64,000 nucleotides of DNA from Roseiarcus sp036489975 (GTDB taxonomy: Bacteria; Pseudomonadota; Alphaproteobacteria; Rhizobiales; Beijerinckiaceae): NCBI GenBank assembly GCA_036489975.1, contig DASXES010000133.1, positions 42,780 to 106,779 on the forward strand, read 5' to 3'. The position numbers and the translations under genes were made by a program. Positions 17,264 to 25,264 of the stretch are shown piece after piece. Within the stretch, counting starts at the first letter, position 1. The number at the start of each line of letters is the position of its first letter. The notes under the pieces are model-generated. The model worked only from the letters and a program-made list of their open reading frames with translations. It did no database searches and was not told the origin of the DNA.

Positions 17264-18403
17264 ATGATGCGTCGACGTGAAGTCTTGGGCCTCCTTGCCG
17301 CGGCGGCTGTGCCATGGTCCGGCCCCGCGCGGGCGAGCCAGGCCTTGCTGGACGAATCCGTGGGATTCGCAGGCCAAATCCTGTTCCTGTCGCTCAAGAC
17401 GCCAGCGCTCGTGCTTGGCGTCGTCCGCGATGGGCAAACGTCGATCCAGGGCTTCGGCCGGCGCACCGACAATGCGAGCGACGCGCCCGGCTCGGAGACG
17501 CTGTTTCGAATCGGTTCGGTGACCAAGTCGTTCACCGGCCAGGTTTTGGCCAGCCTGGCGGCGGACGGAGTGGTCAGCCTCACCGATCCTTTGACTAAAT
17601 ATTGTCCCCAATTCACGGCCGTGTCGCAGAGCGCGCAGCCGATCCGACTCATCGATCTCGCCACGCAATCGGCCGGCTTGCCGCGCGAAGTTCCGCACGA
17701 ACCGGGTCCGCCGGACGATCCATTCGTCAACATCACGCCGGACGCGTTTTCGGCATGGCTCAAGGCCAATCCGCTCCTGTTCCCGCCGGGGTCGGCGATC
17801 TCGTATTCCAACTTTGGCTTCGATCTCCTGGCTGCGGCGCTCGCCCGAGCCGCGCATCAGCCTTATGCCGACCTTCTCGAGGCTCGCGTTATCCGGCCGC
17901 TCGGCCTCCGGGACACGACTTTCGCGCCCGCGACCGAGCAGGCCGCACGCATCATGCAGGGCCACAATTTCGACGGTTCGCCAATGCCGAGCGCGAAGAC
18001 CGGCGATGTAATCGTCGGCTCCGGCGGCCTCTATTCAAGCGCGCGCGATCTCCTCGCCTGGCTTCAGTGGCATCTCGACCGATTCTCAAACGGCCGCGCC
18101 GCCGAGAGGCTCATCGACCACGCAACCTACCTATGGCGCGACGGACTGAGCGCCGTGTTCGGCATGGACGAATCCGGTCATATGGACGCGATGGGGCTCG
18201 CCTGGGTCATCATGGCGCCCGAGCGTGATCGCCCGCTCATCCTGCAGAAGGCGGGCGGCCTCCAGGGCGTTTTTTCCTACGTCGCGTTCGCGCCGGCGCG
18301 CGGGATCGCCGTCTGCGTGGCGATCAATGCGTTCGACCTCAGCGCGGGGTTGGCGATGGCCAGGACCGCCAACGACCTCATCGCCGAGCTCGCGCCGCGA
18401 TGA
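17264..18403 (+). CDS. Serine hydrolase / beta-lactamase family, AmpH-like
   Basis: Penicillin-binding-protein-fold serine hydrolase (379 aa) resembling D-alanyl-D-alanine carboxypeptidase/endopeptidase AmpH. The N-terminus (MMRRREVLGLLAAAAVPWS) is an export signal with three arginines, possibly Tat. The catalytic Ser-x-x-Lys is SVTK in FRIGSVTKSFTGQVLA; the Tyr-x-Asn motif is YSNFGFDLLAAAL; the KTG-like triad position reads KAGG (LQKAGGLQG). ATG 17264 follows GAGGGG. It probably trims peptidoglycan peptides in the periplasm. It sits head-to-head with mtgA and is convergent with the cyclase gene. Confidence 0.82.
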   Translation: MMRRREVLGLLAAAAVPWSGPARASQALLDESVGFAGQILFLSLKTPALVLGVVRDGQTSIQGFGRRTDNASDAPGSETLFRIGSVTKSFTGQVLASLAADGVVSLTDPLTKYCPQFTAVSQSAQPIRLIDLATQSAGLPREVPHEPGPPDDPFVNITPDAFSAWLKANPLLFPPGSAISYSNFGFDLLAAALARAAHQPYADLLEARVIRPLGLRDTTFAPATEQAARIMQGHNFDGSPMPSAKTGDVIVGSGGLYSSARDLLAWLQWHLDRFSNGRAAERLIDHATYLWRDGLSAVFGMDESGHMDAMGLAWVIMAPERDRPLILQKAGGLQGVFSYVAFAPARGIAVCVAINAFDLSAGLAMARTANDLIAELAPR

Positions 18404-18413
18404 GCTGAATCGG

Positions 18414-20195
18414 TCATCTCTCCGGGACCCCGGCTTTACGCAGCCCCTCGAGGATGTGCTCGCGCTGCTTGAGATAGGTCGGGTTGTCGCTCTCGGCCAT
18501 GCTCAGGAAGCGCGTGATCGAATAACCGGGCGCGAGCGCGTGACCAGCTTTGACCTCCGCTTGCGCCTCATCGAGACGACCGAGATTGGCGAGCGCGGCG
18601 GCCATATAGAAATGGTTCAGAGGGTAGTTCCGGCTGGTGTCGACCGAGCGACGGAAGAGCGCGACCGCCTCCTCGTCGGCTCCGAGGTGGAATTTGGCGA
18701 GGCCCCGGACGTGAGTCCATATGAAGGAGACCGCGTCATTGGGCGACAGCCGGAACGCCTGGTCGACGTGAGCTTCGGCCTCTTCCGCGCGGCCCATGGT
18801 GATTTTCGCTTGTCCGATCCACGCATGCGCCGCGCCAAGGTTCCGGTTGAGCGACAACGCCTGCTCCAATTCGCCAATCGCTCGCGATGCGCGATTGGTC
18901 TGGATCTGGACGAAACCCAGCCACATATGCGCCCAATAGTTTCGCGGCGCGATCGAAATGCCCTTGATCAAGAGCTTCTCGGCGTCGGCCAGACGCTCGG
19001 CCCGATGCTCGGTGGTGTAGATCGCGCCGACCAGCACGTCGGCCCGCGCCGCGCCGACAAGGGCGTCGATGTTGGTCGGGTCGAGCGCCACCGCGCGCTC
19101 GAAATAGCCGCGTGCGCGCTCGATGTTGTCGGGCCCGCCTTTGCTGAACCACTGAATCCCCTGGAAATAGAGGTCGACGGAATCCGGATCGGTCACGGTC
19201 TCGGCCCGCTTGGCTTCAGCGGCGAGCAATTCCGGACGCAATTGATTGGCGAGCTGGGAGACGATCTCGTCCTGCATGTCGAACGGGTCGGCCATCGCCT
19301 TGTCGAACCGATCCGCCCACAAATGATTTCCGGTGATGGCGTCGATGAGCTGAACGTTGACGCGCATTCGGCTCCCGCCGCGCTGAATGCTTCCCTCGAG
19401 GACGTAGCGCACGTTGAGGTCGCGGCCGACCTGCTTGGCGTCGACCGATTTGCCTTTGTACGTAGAGGCTGTGTTGCGAGAGACCACAACCGCATTGTTG
19501 AAGCGTGAGAGGTCGGTCGTCAGGCTCTCGGTCACGCCATCGACAAACATCTCGTGCTCGAGATCGACCCCAAGACTGGTGAATGGCAGAACCACGATCG
19601 ACAAGCGGGGCGGCGCCGCCTTCTCTACAGGGGCGGGACTTGGGGCGGGGACGAGAGCGGCCTGGGCCGCCGAACCAACCTCGAGCGAATAGACCCGAAT
19701 CGGCTCGGCGATATTCTTGAGTTCGGTCTGGCCGAGATCGCTGACCATGAGATCGAGTCGGCCCTTGACCTGCCTATAAGCGTCCTCCGACAGACAGATC
19801 GCTCCCGGCTTCGCGATTCCCTCGAGACGCGCGGCGATATTGACGCCCTCCCCCATCAGGTCTCCGTCGCTCTCTTCGACCACGTCGCCGAGATGAATGC
19901 CGACCCGGAATTCGATGCGGCGCTCGGGCGGCAGGCCGGCGTTGCGCTCCATGAGTCCATGCTGCAACTCGATCGCGCAGCGCACGGCGTCGACCACACT
20001 GCGAAATTCGACGATGAATCCGTCGCCCGTGCCCTTGACCACCCGTCCGCGATGGACCGAGATGGTCGGCTCGATCAGGTCGCTTCTCAGCGTGCGCAAA
20101 CGCGCCAGGATCCGATCCTCGTCGGCGCCCGCCAGCCGCGAGTAGCCGACGATGTCCGTCACGAGAATCGCCGCCAGCTTGCGCGACTCAGTCAT
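18414..20195 (-). CDS. Class III adenylate/guanylate cyclase with TolB-like and TPR domains
   Basis: A 593-residue protein. Residues about 5-180 are a class III nucleotidyl cyclase catalytic domain: metal-binding Asp in ILVTDIVGYSRLAG, GRVVKGTGDGFIVEF, VGIHLGDVVEE and GEGVNIAARLEG. After a Pro/Ala linker, about 200-330 is a TolB_N-like domain (IVVLPFTSLG ... RYVLEGSIQRGGSRMRVNVQLIDAITGNHLWADRF), and the rest is tetratricopeptide repeats. This domain order is common in Hyphomicrobiales, often in many paralogs per genome; it likely converts a signal sensed by the TPR part into cyclic nucleotide. GGGGGAGAG precedes the ATG. No transmembrane segment is seen. Confidence 0.9.
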   Translation of the reverse strand: MTESRKLAAILVTDIVGYSRLAGADEDRILARLRTLRSDLIEPTISVHRGRVVKGTGDGFIVEFRSVVDAVRCAIELQHGLMERNAGLPPERRIEFRVGIHLGDVVEESDGDLMGEGVNIAARLEGIAKPGAICLSEDAYRQVKGRLDLMVSDLGQTELKNIAEPIRVYSLEVGSAAQAALVPAPSPAPVEKAAPPRLSIVVLPFTSLGVDLEHEMFVDGVTESLTTDLSRFNNAVVVSRNTASTYKGKSVDAKQVGRDLNVRYVLEGSIQRGGSRMRVNVQLIDAITGNHLWADRFDKAMADPFDMQDEIVSQLANQLRPELLAAEAKRAETVTDPDSVDLYFQGIQWFSKGGPDNIERARGYFERAVALDPTNIDALVGAARADVLVGAIYTTEHRAERLADAEKLLIKGISIAPRNYWAHMWLGFVQIQTNRASRAIGELEQALSLNRNLGAAHAWIGQAKITMGRAEEAEAHVDQAFRLSPNDAVSFIWTHVRGLAKFHLGADEEAVALFRRSVDTSRNYPLNHFYMAAALANLGRLDEAQAEVKAGHALAPGYSITRFLSMAESDNPTYLKQREHILEGLRKAGVPER

Positions 20196-20403
20196 CGATT
20201 GAACTCTCCCCCGGTTCGCGCTCCTATATAGGGCGCGCTTCGCGACTATCCAGGATTTGCGTGGTCAGGCTTCTGTGCGTTAGGATGGCGAGCGTCGACG
20301 CAGCGCCGTCCGGGACGTCCATCGACGCCCGATCGGCCGGGCCCTCTCCGCGCGACGGCCAGCCAGACGCTTGCAAACATACGTCAGCCCAGAAGGCGCC
20401 CTG

Positions 20404-21183
20404 ATGACCGCTTCCCGCCTCGTCATTCCCGACCTCGACGGGAAAACCGTGCTGATCACCGGCGGTTCGACTGGCATTGGGGCTGCCGTCGCGCGAGGTT
20501 TCGCCGAGCAAGGGTCTCGCGTCGCCATCGGTTACCACTCGAGCGCGGAGCGGGCTCACGCGCTTGTGAGCGAGATCAAGGCCGCGGGCGGCGAGGCGCT
20601 TGCGGTCAAGGGCGATGTCTCCGATCCGGCTGCTTGCGCGCAGATCGTGGCCGAGACGACGAGCCGATTCGGCCGCCTAGACGGCCTCATCAACAACGCC
20701 GGCCTGATGCTCGGGCGGGTGAACTCGCTCGAGGCGAGCGACGAGCATGTCCAGGCGGTGATCGATCTCAATGCGCGTTCGATCATCTGGGTTACCCGCG
20801 CCGCCGCACCGTGGCTCGAGCGGCAGGGCGGCTTTGTCATCAACACGACGTCGATCGCCGCGCGAAATGGCGGCGCAGGCGGCGCGATGATCTACGCCGC
20901 CGCCAAAGGCTTCGTTTCGACGATCACCAAGGGTCACGCCAAGGAGCTGATCGGGAAGAAGATCCGCGTCAACGCGGTCTCGCCGGGCGTGATCACGACG
21001 CCGTTTCACGAGCGCTACACGGACGCCGACGCCTTGGAGGCCATTCGCAAGACGATTCCGATCGCTCGGCTCGGAACCGCCGAAGAATGCGTCGGCGCTT
21101 ACCTGTTCCTCGCCTCGGAGGCGCTGAGCGCCTATGTCGTCGGGCAGATCATCGAGGTCAATGGCGGCCAGCTCATGCCGTAG
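20404..21183 (+). CDS. Short-chain dehydrogenase/reductase (SDR)
   Basis: Classical SDR of 259 aa with a Rossmann fold. The cofactor loop is ITGGSTGIGAAVARG; NNAG is present in LINNAGLML; the catalytic triad is Ser in INTTSIAARNG and Tyr/Lys in YAAAKGF; the C-terminal YVVGQIIEVNGGQLMP is typical of the FabG-like branch. A basic residue is not evident after the first glycine loop region, so NAD versus NADP cannot be told. ATG 20404 is preferred to a TTG at 20371. Substrate unknown. Stands alone, convergent with the acetyltransferase pseudogene. Confidence 0.85.
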   Translation: MTASRLVIPDLDGKTVLITGGSTGIGAAVARGFAEQGSRVAIGYHSSAERAHALVSEIKAAGGEALAVKGDVSDPAACAQIVAETTSRFGRLDGLINNAGLMLGRVNSLEASDEHVQAVIDLNARSIIWVTRAAAPWLERQGGFVINTTSIAARNGGAGGAMIYAAAKGFVSTITKGHAKELIGKKIRVNAVSPGVITTPFHERYTDADALEAIRKTIPIARLGTAEECVGAYLFLASEALSAYVVGQIIEVNGGQLMP

Positions 21184-21269
21184 GCGCCGCGCCTAGCGGG
21201 TTGCGGGGAATTGGGGTCCCAGACCGCGCAGTCGCCGCGCGGCCGCTGGTGAGCCTTCTGAGGCGCGCG

Positions 21270-22113
21270 CTATCCAAGTTCGAAGCTCGTCACGCCGAAG
21301 CAGCGGTCGAGCCCAATCTCGGGGCTGCCGTTCTTGAACTTGCGCGCCGTCTCGAAGACGGGGGCCATCCCGTGGCGCGCGGCGAGCGCGACGGCGGCCG
21401 GATTGGCTTCGGGCGTGTCCAGAAAAACCGGCGAGCCTGGCGCGCGAGCAAGCAGGCCCGCGAAAAGACGCTCCGCCGCCTCTTCGTCGTCGGCGAACAG
21501 CGGCCCGATCTTGAATCCCTGCCGGCAGGGCCTGAGAACGCCATAGCCTTTCAAGCGGCTCTCCTCCACGACGCCGAGAGCGACAGCCTGCTGCTGGCTT
21601 ATCCATGACTTGAGGAACGCTTCGCGAGGCGCCGGAAAAACGCTCCCGTCGTAGCGCGCGATCTCACCGAACGGGATAGTCGCGAGGTCGCTCAGCGCGC
21701 CAGGCGCCGCGCCGCCGCCCAGGCCCCGCTGACGGATGCTGCGGTAAGCGAGGCGGAAGCCCGATTTGCGGTAGTTCTCCTGCTGGGCGACGACGCCGTC
21801 GAGGCCGATCACGCGCTCGCCGAAATGGTCCAGCGCGGCGCACCACAGCTGAAGGCTGAAGGCCGAAGCCCCGGCGCTCCGCTTTGACGATATAGAGTCC
21901 CAGGAAACCGAAGCCCGAGCCGTAGCGGACCGCCGACACGCAGCCGACCGGGACGCCGTCGATGAGCCCAAGAAAGAATCCCTCAGGGTCGGCGGCGCGG
22001 AAGCAATGCGCGTCGTGAAGGCCGGGGTTCCAGCCTTCCGCCGCGGTCCAATCGAGCGCGAGCGCGAGATCGGTTTCGCTCATCCTGCGCAGAACGAGAC
22101 TCGTGTCGAGCAC
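21270..22113 (-). pseudogene. GNAT-family acetyltransferase disrupted by a 7-base tandem duplication
   Basis: From ATG 22113 the frame reads as a GNAT N-acetyltransferase (MSETDLALALDWTAAEGWN ... GSGFGFLGLYIVKAERRG) and breaks after GFGLQ. A second minus frame picks up at once as LWCAALDHFGERVIGLDG and continues sensibly to FELG with a stop at 21270. At the junction the heptamer GCTGAAG occurs twice in tandem (21848-21854 and 21855-21861). Removing one copy restores one frame through GFGLQLWCAALDHFG, giving about 278 residues: an N-terminal GNAT domain plus a C-terminal acetyltransferase-like domain (YRSIRQ ... GPLFADD). As given the product is truncated. Slippage, sequencing error or a very recent mutation are all possible. 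Confidence 0.85.
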
Positions 22114-22123
22114 CAGGGACTCC

Positions 22124-22936
22124 TCAGCTCAGCTTCGCCGCCGCCACGTCCCCGTCGGTCACGTAGTGATTGACGCGCACGACTAGCGTTTCCCCAGCGC
22201 GCCGCAACACGACGTCGCCGATGGCGCCGGTCCGTTTGAGCTCGGAGATAATGAAATCGCGCTCGGCGTTGACATCGTTGTCGGTCGCGTGAGTGAACTG
22301 GAAGGTGAAGCGGGTGAAGGAGAGGCCGGTGTCGCGCGTTCCGGCCCCCACCCAGAGGGCGGGCGCGCCAGGCGACGGTCGATCGGCGTTCAGCCAGAAT
22401 TCCGGATTGTTGAGCGGCTCGTCGCTCCGCTCCAGGCTCAACCCCCAGAAGCGGACGTGGTGGCGCTTTCGCGGGCTCATGTCGATCGCCTTCTCAAAGC
22501 CAACGTCCTGGCCGCGCCCGAACAGAACGAGGGTGCTGAACGGCGCGGCGGGATAGGCCCGGTTGAGGACGAAGGCGACGACCATCTTCCAGGAGCTGGT
22601 CAGACTGAGCGGTTCGGCTTCCGTCCAGCCGGCCGCGAGAAAGGCGGCGCGAAGCTTGCCGAACTCGCCCATGAGCACAAGATTGACCGGATCCCCCGGA
22701 AATCCATCGCTGGTGACAGTGAAGCTCGGCACGCTCTTGCGCTGAAGGATCTTGACGCTCATGCGCACGATCCGCGGCAGGAGCACATAGGCGGCGAGCC
22801 CGTAGACGAGGCTCAGCGCCAGGATCGTCGGCACTCGGCGGTCGGTGATGCGGAAAACGAAGACGATCAGCCAGATGCTGAAAACGCCCAGCACGAATAC
22901 GGCAAAACGCCGAAAGATGAGCGTTAGCAACCTCAC
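22124..22936 (-). CDS. Membrane protein with LssY C-terminal domain
   Basis: A 270-residue protein. Two hydrophobic helices at the N-terminus (about 5-30 and 35-60) are followed by a domain that matches the LssY-C type: DPVNLVLMGEFGKLRAAFLAAGW, SWKMVVAFVLNRAYP, LFGRGQDVGFEKAIDMSPRKRHHVRFW, ALWVGAGTRDTGLS and NDVNAERDFI. The domain is found in type II-secretion-linked LssY and in PAP2-family membrane proteins; its function is unknown, so no reaction is assigned. A GTG start at 22936 is the first plausible codon. Located between the broken acetyltransferase gene (10 bases downstream) and argE on the same strand. Confidence 0.72.
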   Translation of the reverse strand: MRLLTLIFRRFAVFVLGVFSIWLIVFVFRITDRRVPTILALSLVYGLAAYVLLPRIVRMSVKILQRKSVPSFTVTSDGFPGDPVNLVLMGEFGKLRAAFLAAGWTEAEPLSLTSSWKMVVAFVLNRAYPAAPFSTLVLFGRGQDVGFEKAIDMSPRKRHHVRFWGLSLERSDEPLNNPEFWLNADRPSPGAPALWVGAGTRDTGLSFTRFTFQFTHATDNDVNAERDFIISELKRTGAIGDVVLRRAGETLVVRVNHYVTDGDVAAAKLS

Positions 22937-23036
22937 TATCCCAGCCTGGTCCCCGCGCGCCCGTTTGATTCGCGCAGCCGATCAAATCTGCCCTTGGCGG
23001 GATGCGGCGGCAAGCGGTCGGCAGCGCGCCTCGTCG

Positions 23037-24203
23037 CTATCGGGCCAAATCCTGGGCGAGGCGCTCGAGGAATTCGAGGCAGGCCTTGAGCTGGACTTCG
23101 TCGACGAACTCGTCCGGCTTGTGCGCCTGGTCGATCGAGCCCGGCCCGCACACGATGGTCGAGAGGCCAGCCGCCTGGAAATGCCCGGCTTCGGTGGCGA
23201 ACGAGACGGCGATCGTCCGGTTGGAGCGGGTGAGCCTGAGCGCGAGCGCTTCGGCTGCGGAGCCCGGCTGGGCGGCGAGAGGCGGCACATCCACCTCCAT
23301 CTTGGTGAGGATCGACGGGCCCGACAGGAAGCGCGTCAGCCTCGGCGTCGCAACCCCGTCGACAAACGCCTGCACCTTTTCCGCCGCCGATGCGGTCGTG
23401 ACGCCGGGCAGGCCGCGAAACTCCCAGTTGAATACGCATTCCCGCGCCAGGATGTTGCGCGCCGTTCCGCCGTGAATCATGCCGACATGGAGGGTCGAAT
23501 AGGGTGGCGTAAAGCGCGGGTCGAGCAGACCCTCCTCATATTCGCGCGCCAGGCGGCCAATCTCGCTCACCACGTCCGCCGCCGCCGCGACTGCGTTTGC
23601 GCCAAGCTCCGGCAGGGCGGAATGGGCTTCGTGTCCGCTGACGACGGTGCGGAAGGTCGCGACGCTCTTGTGCGAGTCGGCAACCGCCATCATGGTCGGC
23701 TCGCCGACGATGACTACAGCCGGCAGCGGCTCGTCCTTGCCGAACCAGGCGATGACATCGCGGGAGCCGAGGCAGGTTGTCTCCTCGTCGTAACTCAGCA
23801 CGATATGAACCGGCCGTTTGAGCCCGGCGTCCCGGAAGGCCGGCGCCATCGCCAGCACGCAAGCGCCGAAGCCCTTCATGTCGCAGGCGCCGCGGCCGTA
23901 AAGGCGCCCCGAGGCCTCGCGTAATGCAAACGCCGAGCTCGACCACGGCTGCCCCTCCACCGGCACGACGTCGGTATGGCCCGACAGAACGACGCCGCCA
24001 TCGACCCTTGGCCCGATCGTGGCGAGGATCGCGGCCTTGTCGCCGGCCCCATTGGGCGCGCGGCGCGATTCAACCCCATGTCCCCGCAAGTAGTCCTCGA
24101 TAAAGGAGATGACGGGCAGATTGGAGGAGTCGCTGACGCTGTCGAAAGCGATGAGCCGCTCGAGCACCGCCTTGGCCTCGGCGAGACGGCTTTCGCCCGT
24201 CAT
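23037..24203 (-). CDS. argE: Acetylornithine deacetylase (M20 family)
   Basis: Cytosolic di-zinc aminoacylase of 388 aa that releases ornithine from N-acetylornithine. Metal and catalytic residues sit in LSGHTDVVPVEGQPW (His, Asp), YGRGACDMKGF (bridging Asp), SYDEETTCLG (catalytic and metal Glu), VGEPTMM and the last His in FATEAGHF. The dimerisation domain follows SGHEAHSA. The C-terminus CGPGSIDQAHKPDEFV is characteristic of ArgE rather than DapE. Upstream 92 bases separate it from the divergent apaG. Confidence 0.9.
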   Translation of the reverse strand: MTGESRLAEAKAVLERLIAFDSVSDSSNLPVISFIEDYLRGHGVESRRAPNGAGDKAAILATIGPRVDGGVVLSGHTDVVPVEGQPWSSSAFALREASGRLYGRGACDMKGFGACVLAMAPAFRDAGLKRPVHIVLSYDEETTCLGSRDVIAWFGKDEPLPAVVIVGEPTMMAVADSHKSVATFRTVVSGHEAHSALPELGANAVAAAADVVSEIGRLAREYEEGLLDPRFTPPYSTLHVGMIHGGTARNILARECVFNWEFRGLPGVTTASAAEKVQAFVDGVATPRLTRFLSGPSILTKMEVDVPPLAAQPGSAAEALALRLTRSNRTIAVSFATEAGHFQAAGLSTIVCGPGSIDQAHKPDEFVDEVQLKACLEFLERLAQDLAR

Positions 24204-24295
24204 TGGCCGGCTCGCGAAAACGCTGGGGGCGCCGCGCCAGGCGCAACCAAAGGGGTAGTGGACGGCGCTACAAGCGCCGCTAGAATGTCCATTCC

Positions 24296-24688
24296 ATGTA
24301 CGAGGCCGTAACGCATCACGTCAAAGTCACCGTCGAGCCAACGTTCGATCCGGAACGCTCCGATCCGGATGAGCGGCGCTATTTCTGGCGCTATGCGATT
24401 GAGATCGTCAATCTCGGCGACAATCCCGTGACGCTGATGGAGCGGCATTGGCGGATCACCGACGCCAATGGCCGGCAGCAGGAGGTGCGTGGCCCTGGCG
24501 TCGTCGGTGAGCAGCCGACGATCGAGCCGGGCAAGTCGTTCAGTTACACCTCGGGCTGCCCGCTGACCACCTCGAGCGGGCTTATGGTCGGCGAATACCG
24601 GATGGTCGGTTCCGACGGGCGGAGTTTTGAGGTCTCGATCCCCGCATTCTCGCTCGATTGTCCGGACGGGAAGCGAGTGCTCAATTAG
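24296..24688 (+). CDS. apaG: ApaG family protein
   Basis: A 130-residue protein consisting of one immunoglobulin-like ApaG/DUF525 domain: VTVEPTFDPERSDPDERRYFWRY, EIVNLGDNPVTLMERHWRITDANG, VRGPGVVGEQPTIEPGKSF and SYTSGCPLTTSSGLMVGEY. The glycine-rich VRGPGVVGEQP loop is the family hallmark. In E. coli and Salmonella it is linked to Co2+/Mg2+ resistance and to diadenosine tetraphosphate metabolism, but the biochemical role is not settled. Length matches the family. Confidence 0.95.
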   Translation: MYEAVTHHVKVTVEPTFDPERSDPDERRYFWRYAIEIVNLGDNPVTLMERHWRITDANGRQQEVRGPGVVGEQPTIEPGKSFSYTSGCPLTTSSGLMVGEYRMVGSDGRSFEVSIPAFSLDCPDGKRVLN

Positions 24689-25207
24689 GGAAGTCTTGCC
24701 CTGAGAATGGTTAGGTCACGAGAGCAACCGTTGCGCGTGGTCCTGCGGCGCCGACGATTCCCTCGCCGATAACGGCTCGGACGACGGATAAGCATACCGA
24801 GACCTGTTGGTCCGCCCAGTTTTCGGATTGCGGAAGGGTGGGCCCTCATGAAGGCGTCCAGCGCTGCAAGAGACGACAATCACTTGCTGTTAATCAGAAA
24901 TATTGGTAAGCTTTGCCTCATGAACAATTCTGTCATTCGAAAGGTCAAGTGCAAAGGCTCGCCGCCCTGTTCCGGCGGTGCTCAGGCCACCGAAAGCGCC
25001 GCGAAAACTCCTTGCCGCCTCAAGGCCTTGTAACCCATTGAAAAGTCTCGATTCGGACGAGAGAATCCAAGGAAATCCAAGGAAATCCAACCCCCATGAG
25101 AGGGGCTTTCGAGGCGAAACGGCGATCCGCCAAGGAAACCAAGCGGATCGACCTGCCGCCAAAGGAGACAGAACGCTCCATCCGCATGCAAAGCGCTTTT
25201 AGGAGCG
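24689..25207. other. Gene-free stretch with repeat copy A
   Basis: About 520 bases between apaG and the glnA terminator with no convincing gene; short frames here have non-protein-like composition. The first 250 bases show nothing I can name. From 25027 it holds copy A of a dispersed intergenic repeat and a 10-base tandem repeat (see the separate entry). Confidence 0.55.
25027..25093 (+). repeat. Dispersed intergenic repeat, copy A
   Basis: CTTGTAACCCATTGAAAAGTC (start) continues to ATTCGGACGAGAG and then three near-exact units of GGAAATCCAA (25062-25090). Copy B, on the opposite strand near 38790-38872, has the same layout: CTGTAACCCTTTGAAAAGTCC then, after a short gap, ATCCAAGC. Copy C near 61319 shares TTGAAAAG and ATTCGGACCGA. 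The conserved order and spacing suggest a family, not chance. Confidence 0.6.
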
Positions 25208-25236
25208 CCAAGGGCGGCCGCGTGGGCCGCCCTTGG
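25208..25236 (-). terminator. Terminator of glnA
   Basis: A perfect 12-base stem (CCAAGGGCGGCC 25208-25219 with GGCCGCCCTTGG 25225-25236) and five-base loop lies 28 bases beyond the glnA stop. On the glnA strand it is followed by a GGCGCTCC spacer rather than a clean T-run, so it may act in both directions or as an mRNA 3' stabiliser. Confidence 0.7.
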
Positions 25237-25264
25237 TCGTGCGTTGTAGAAGGCGAGCGAGCGC

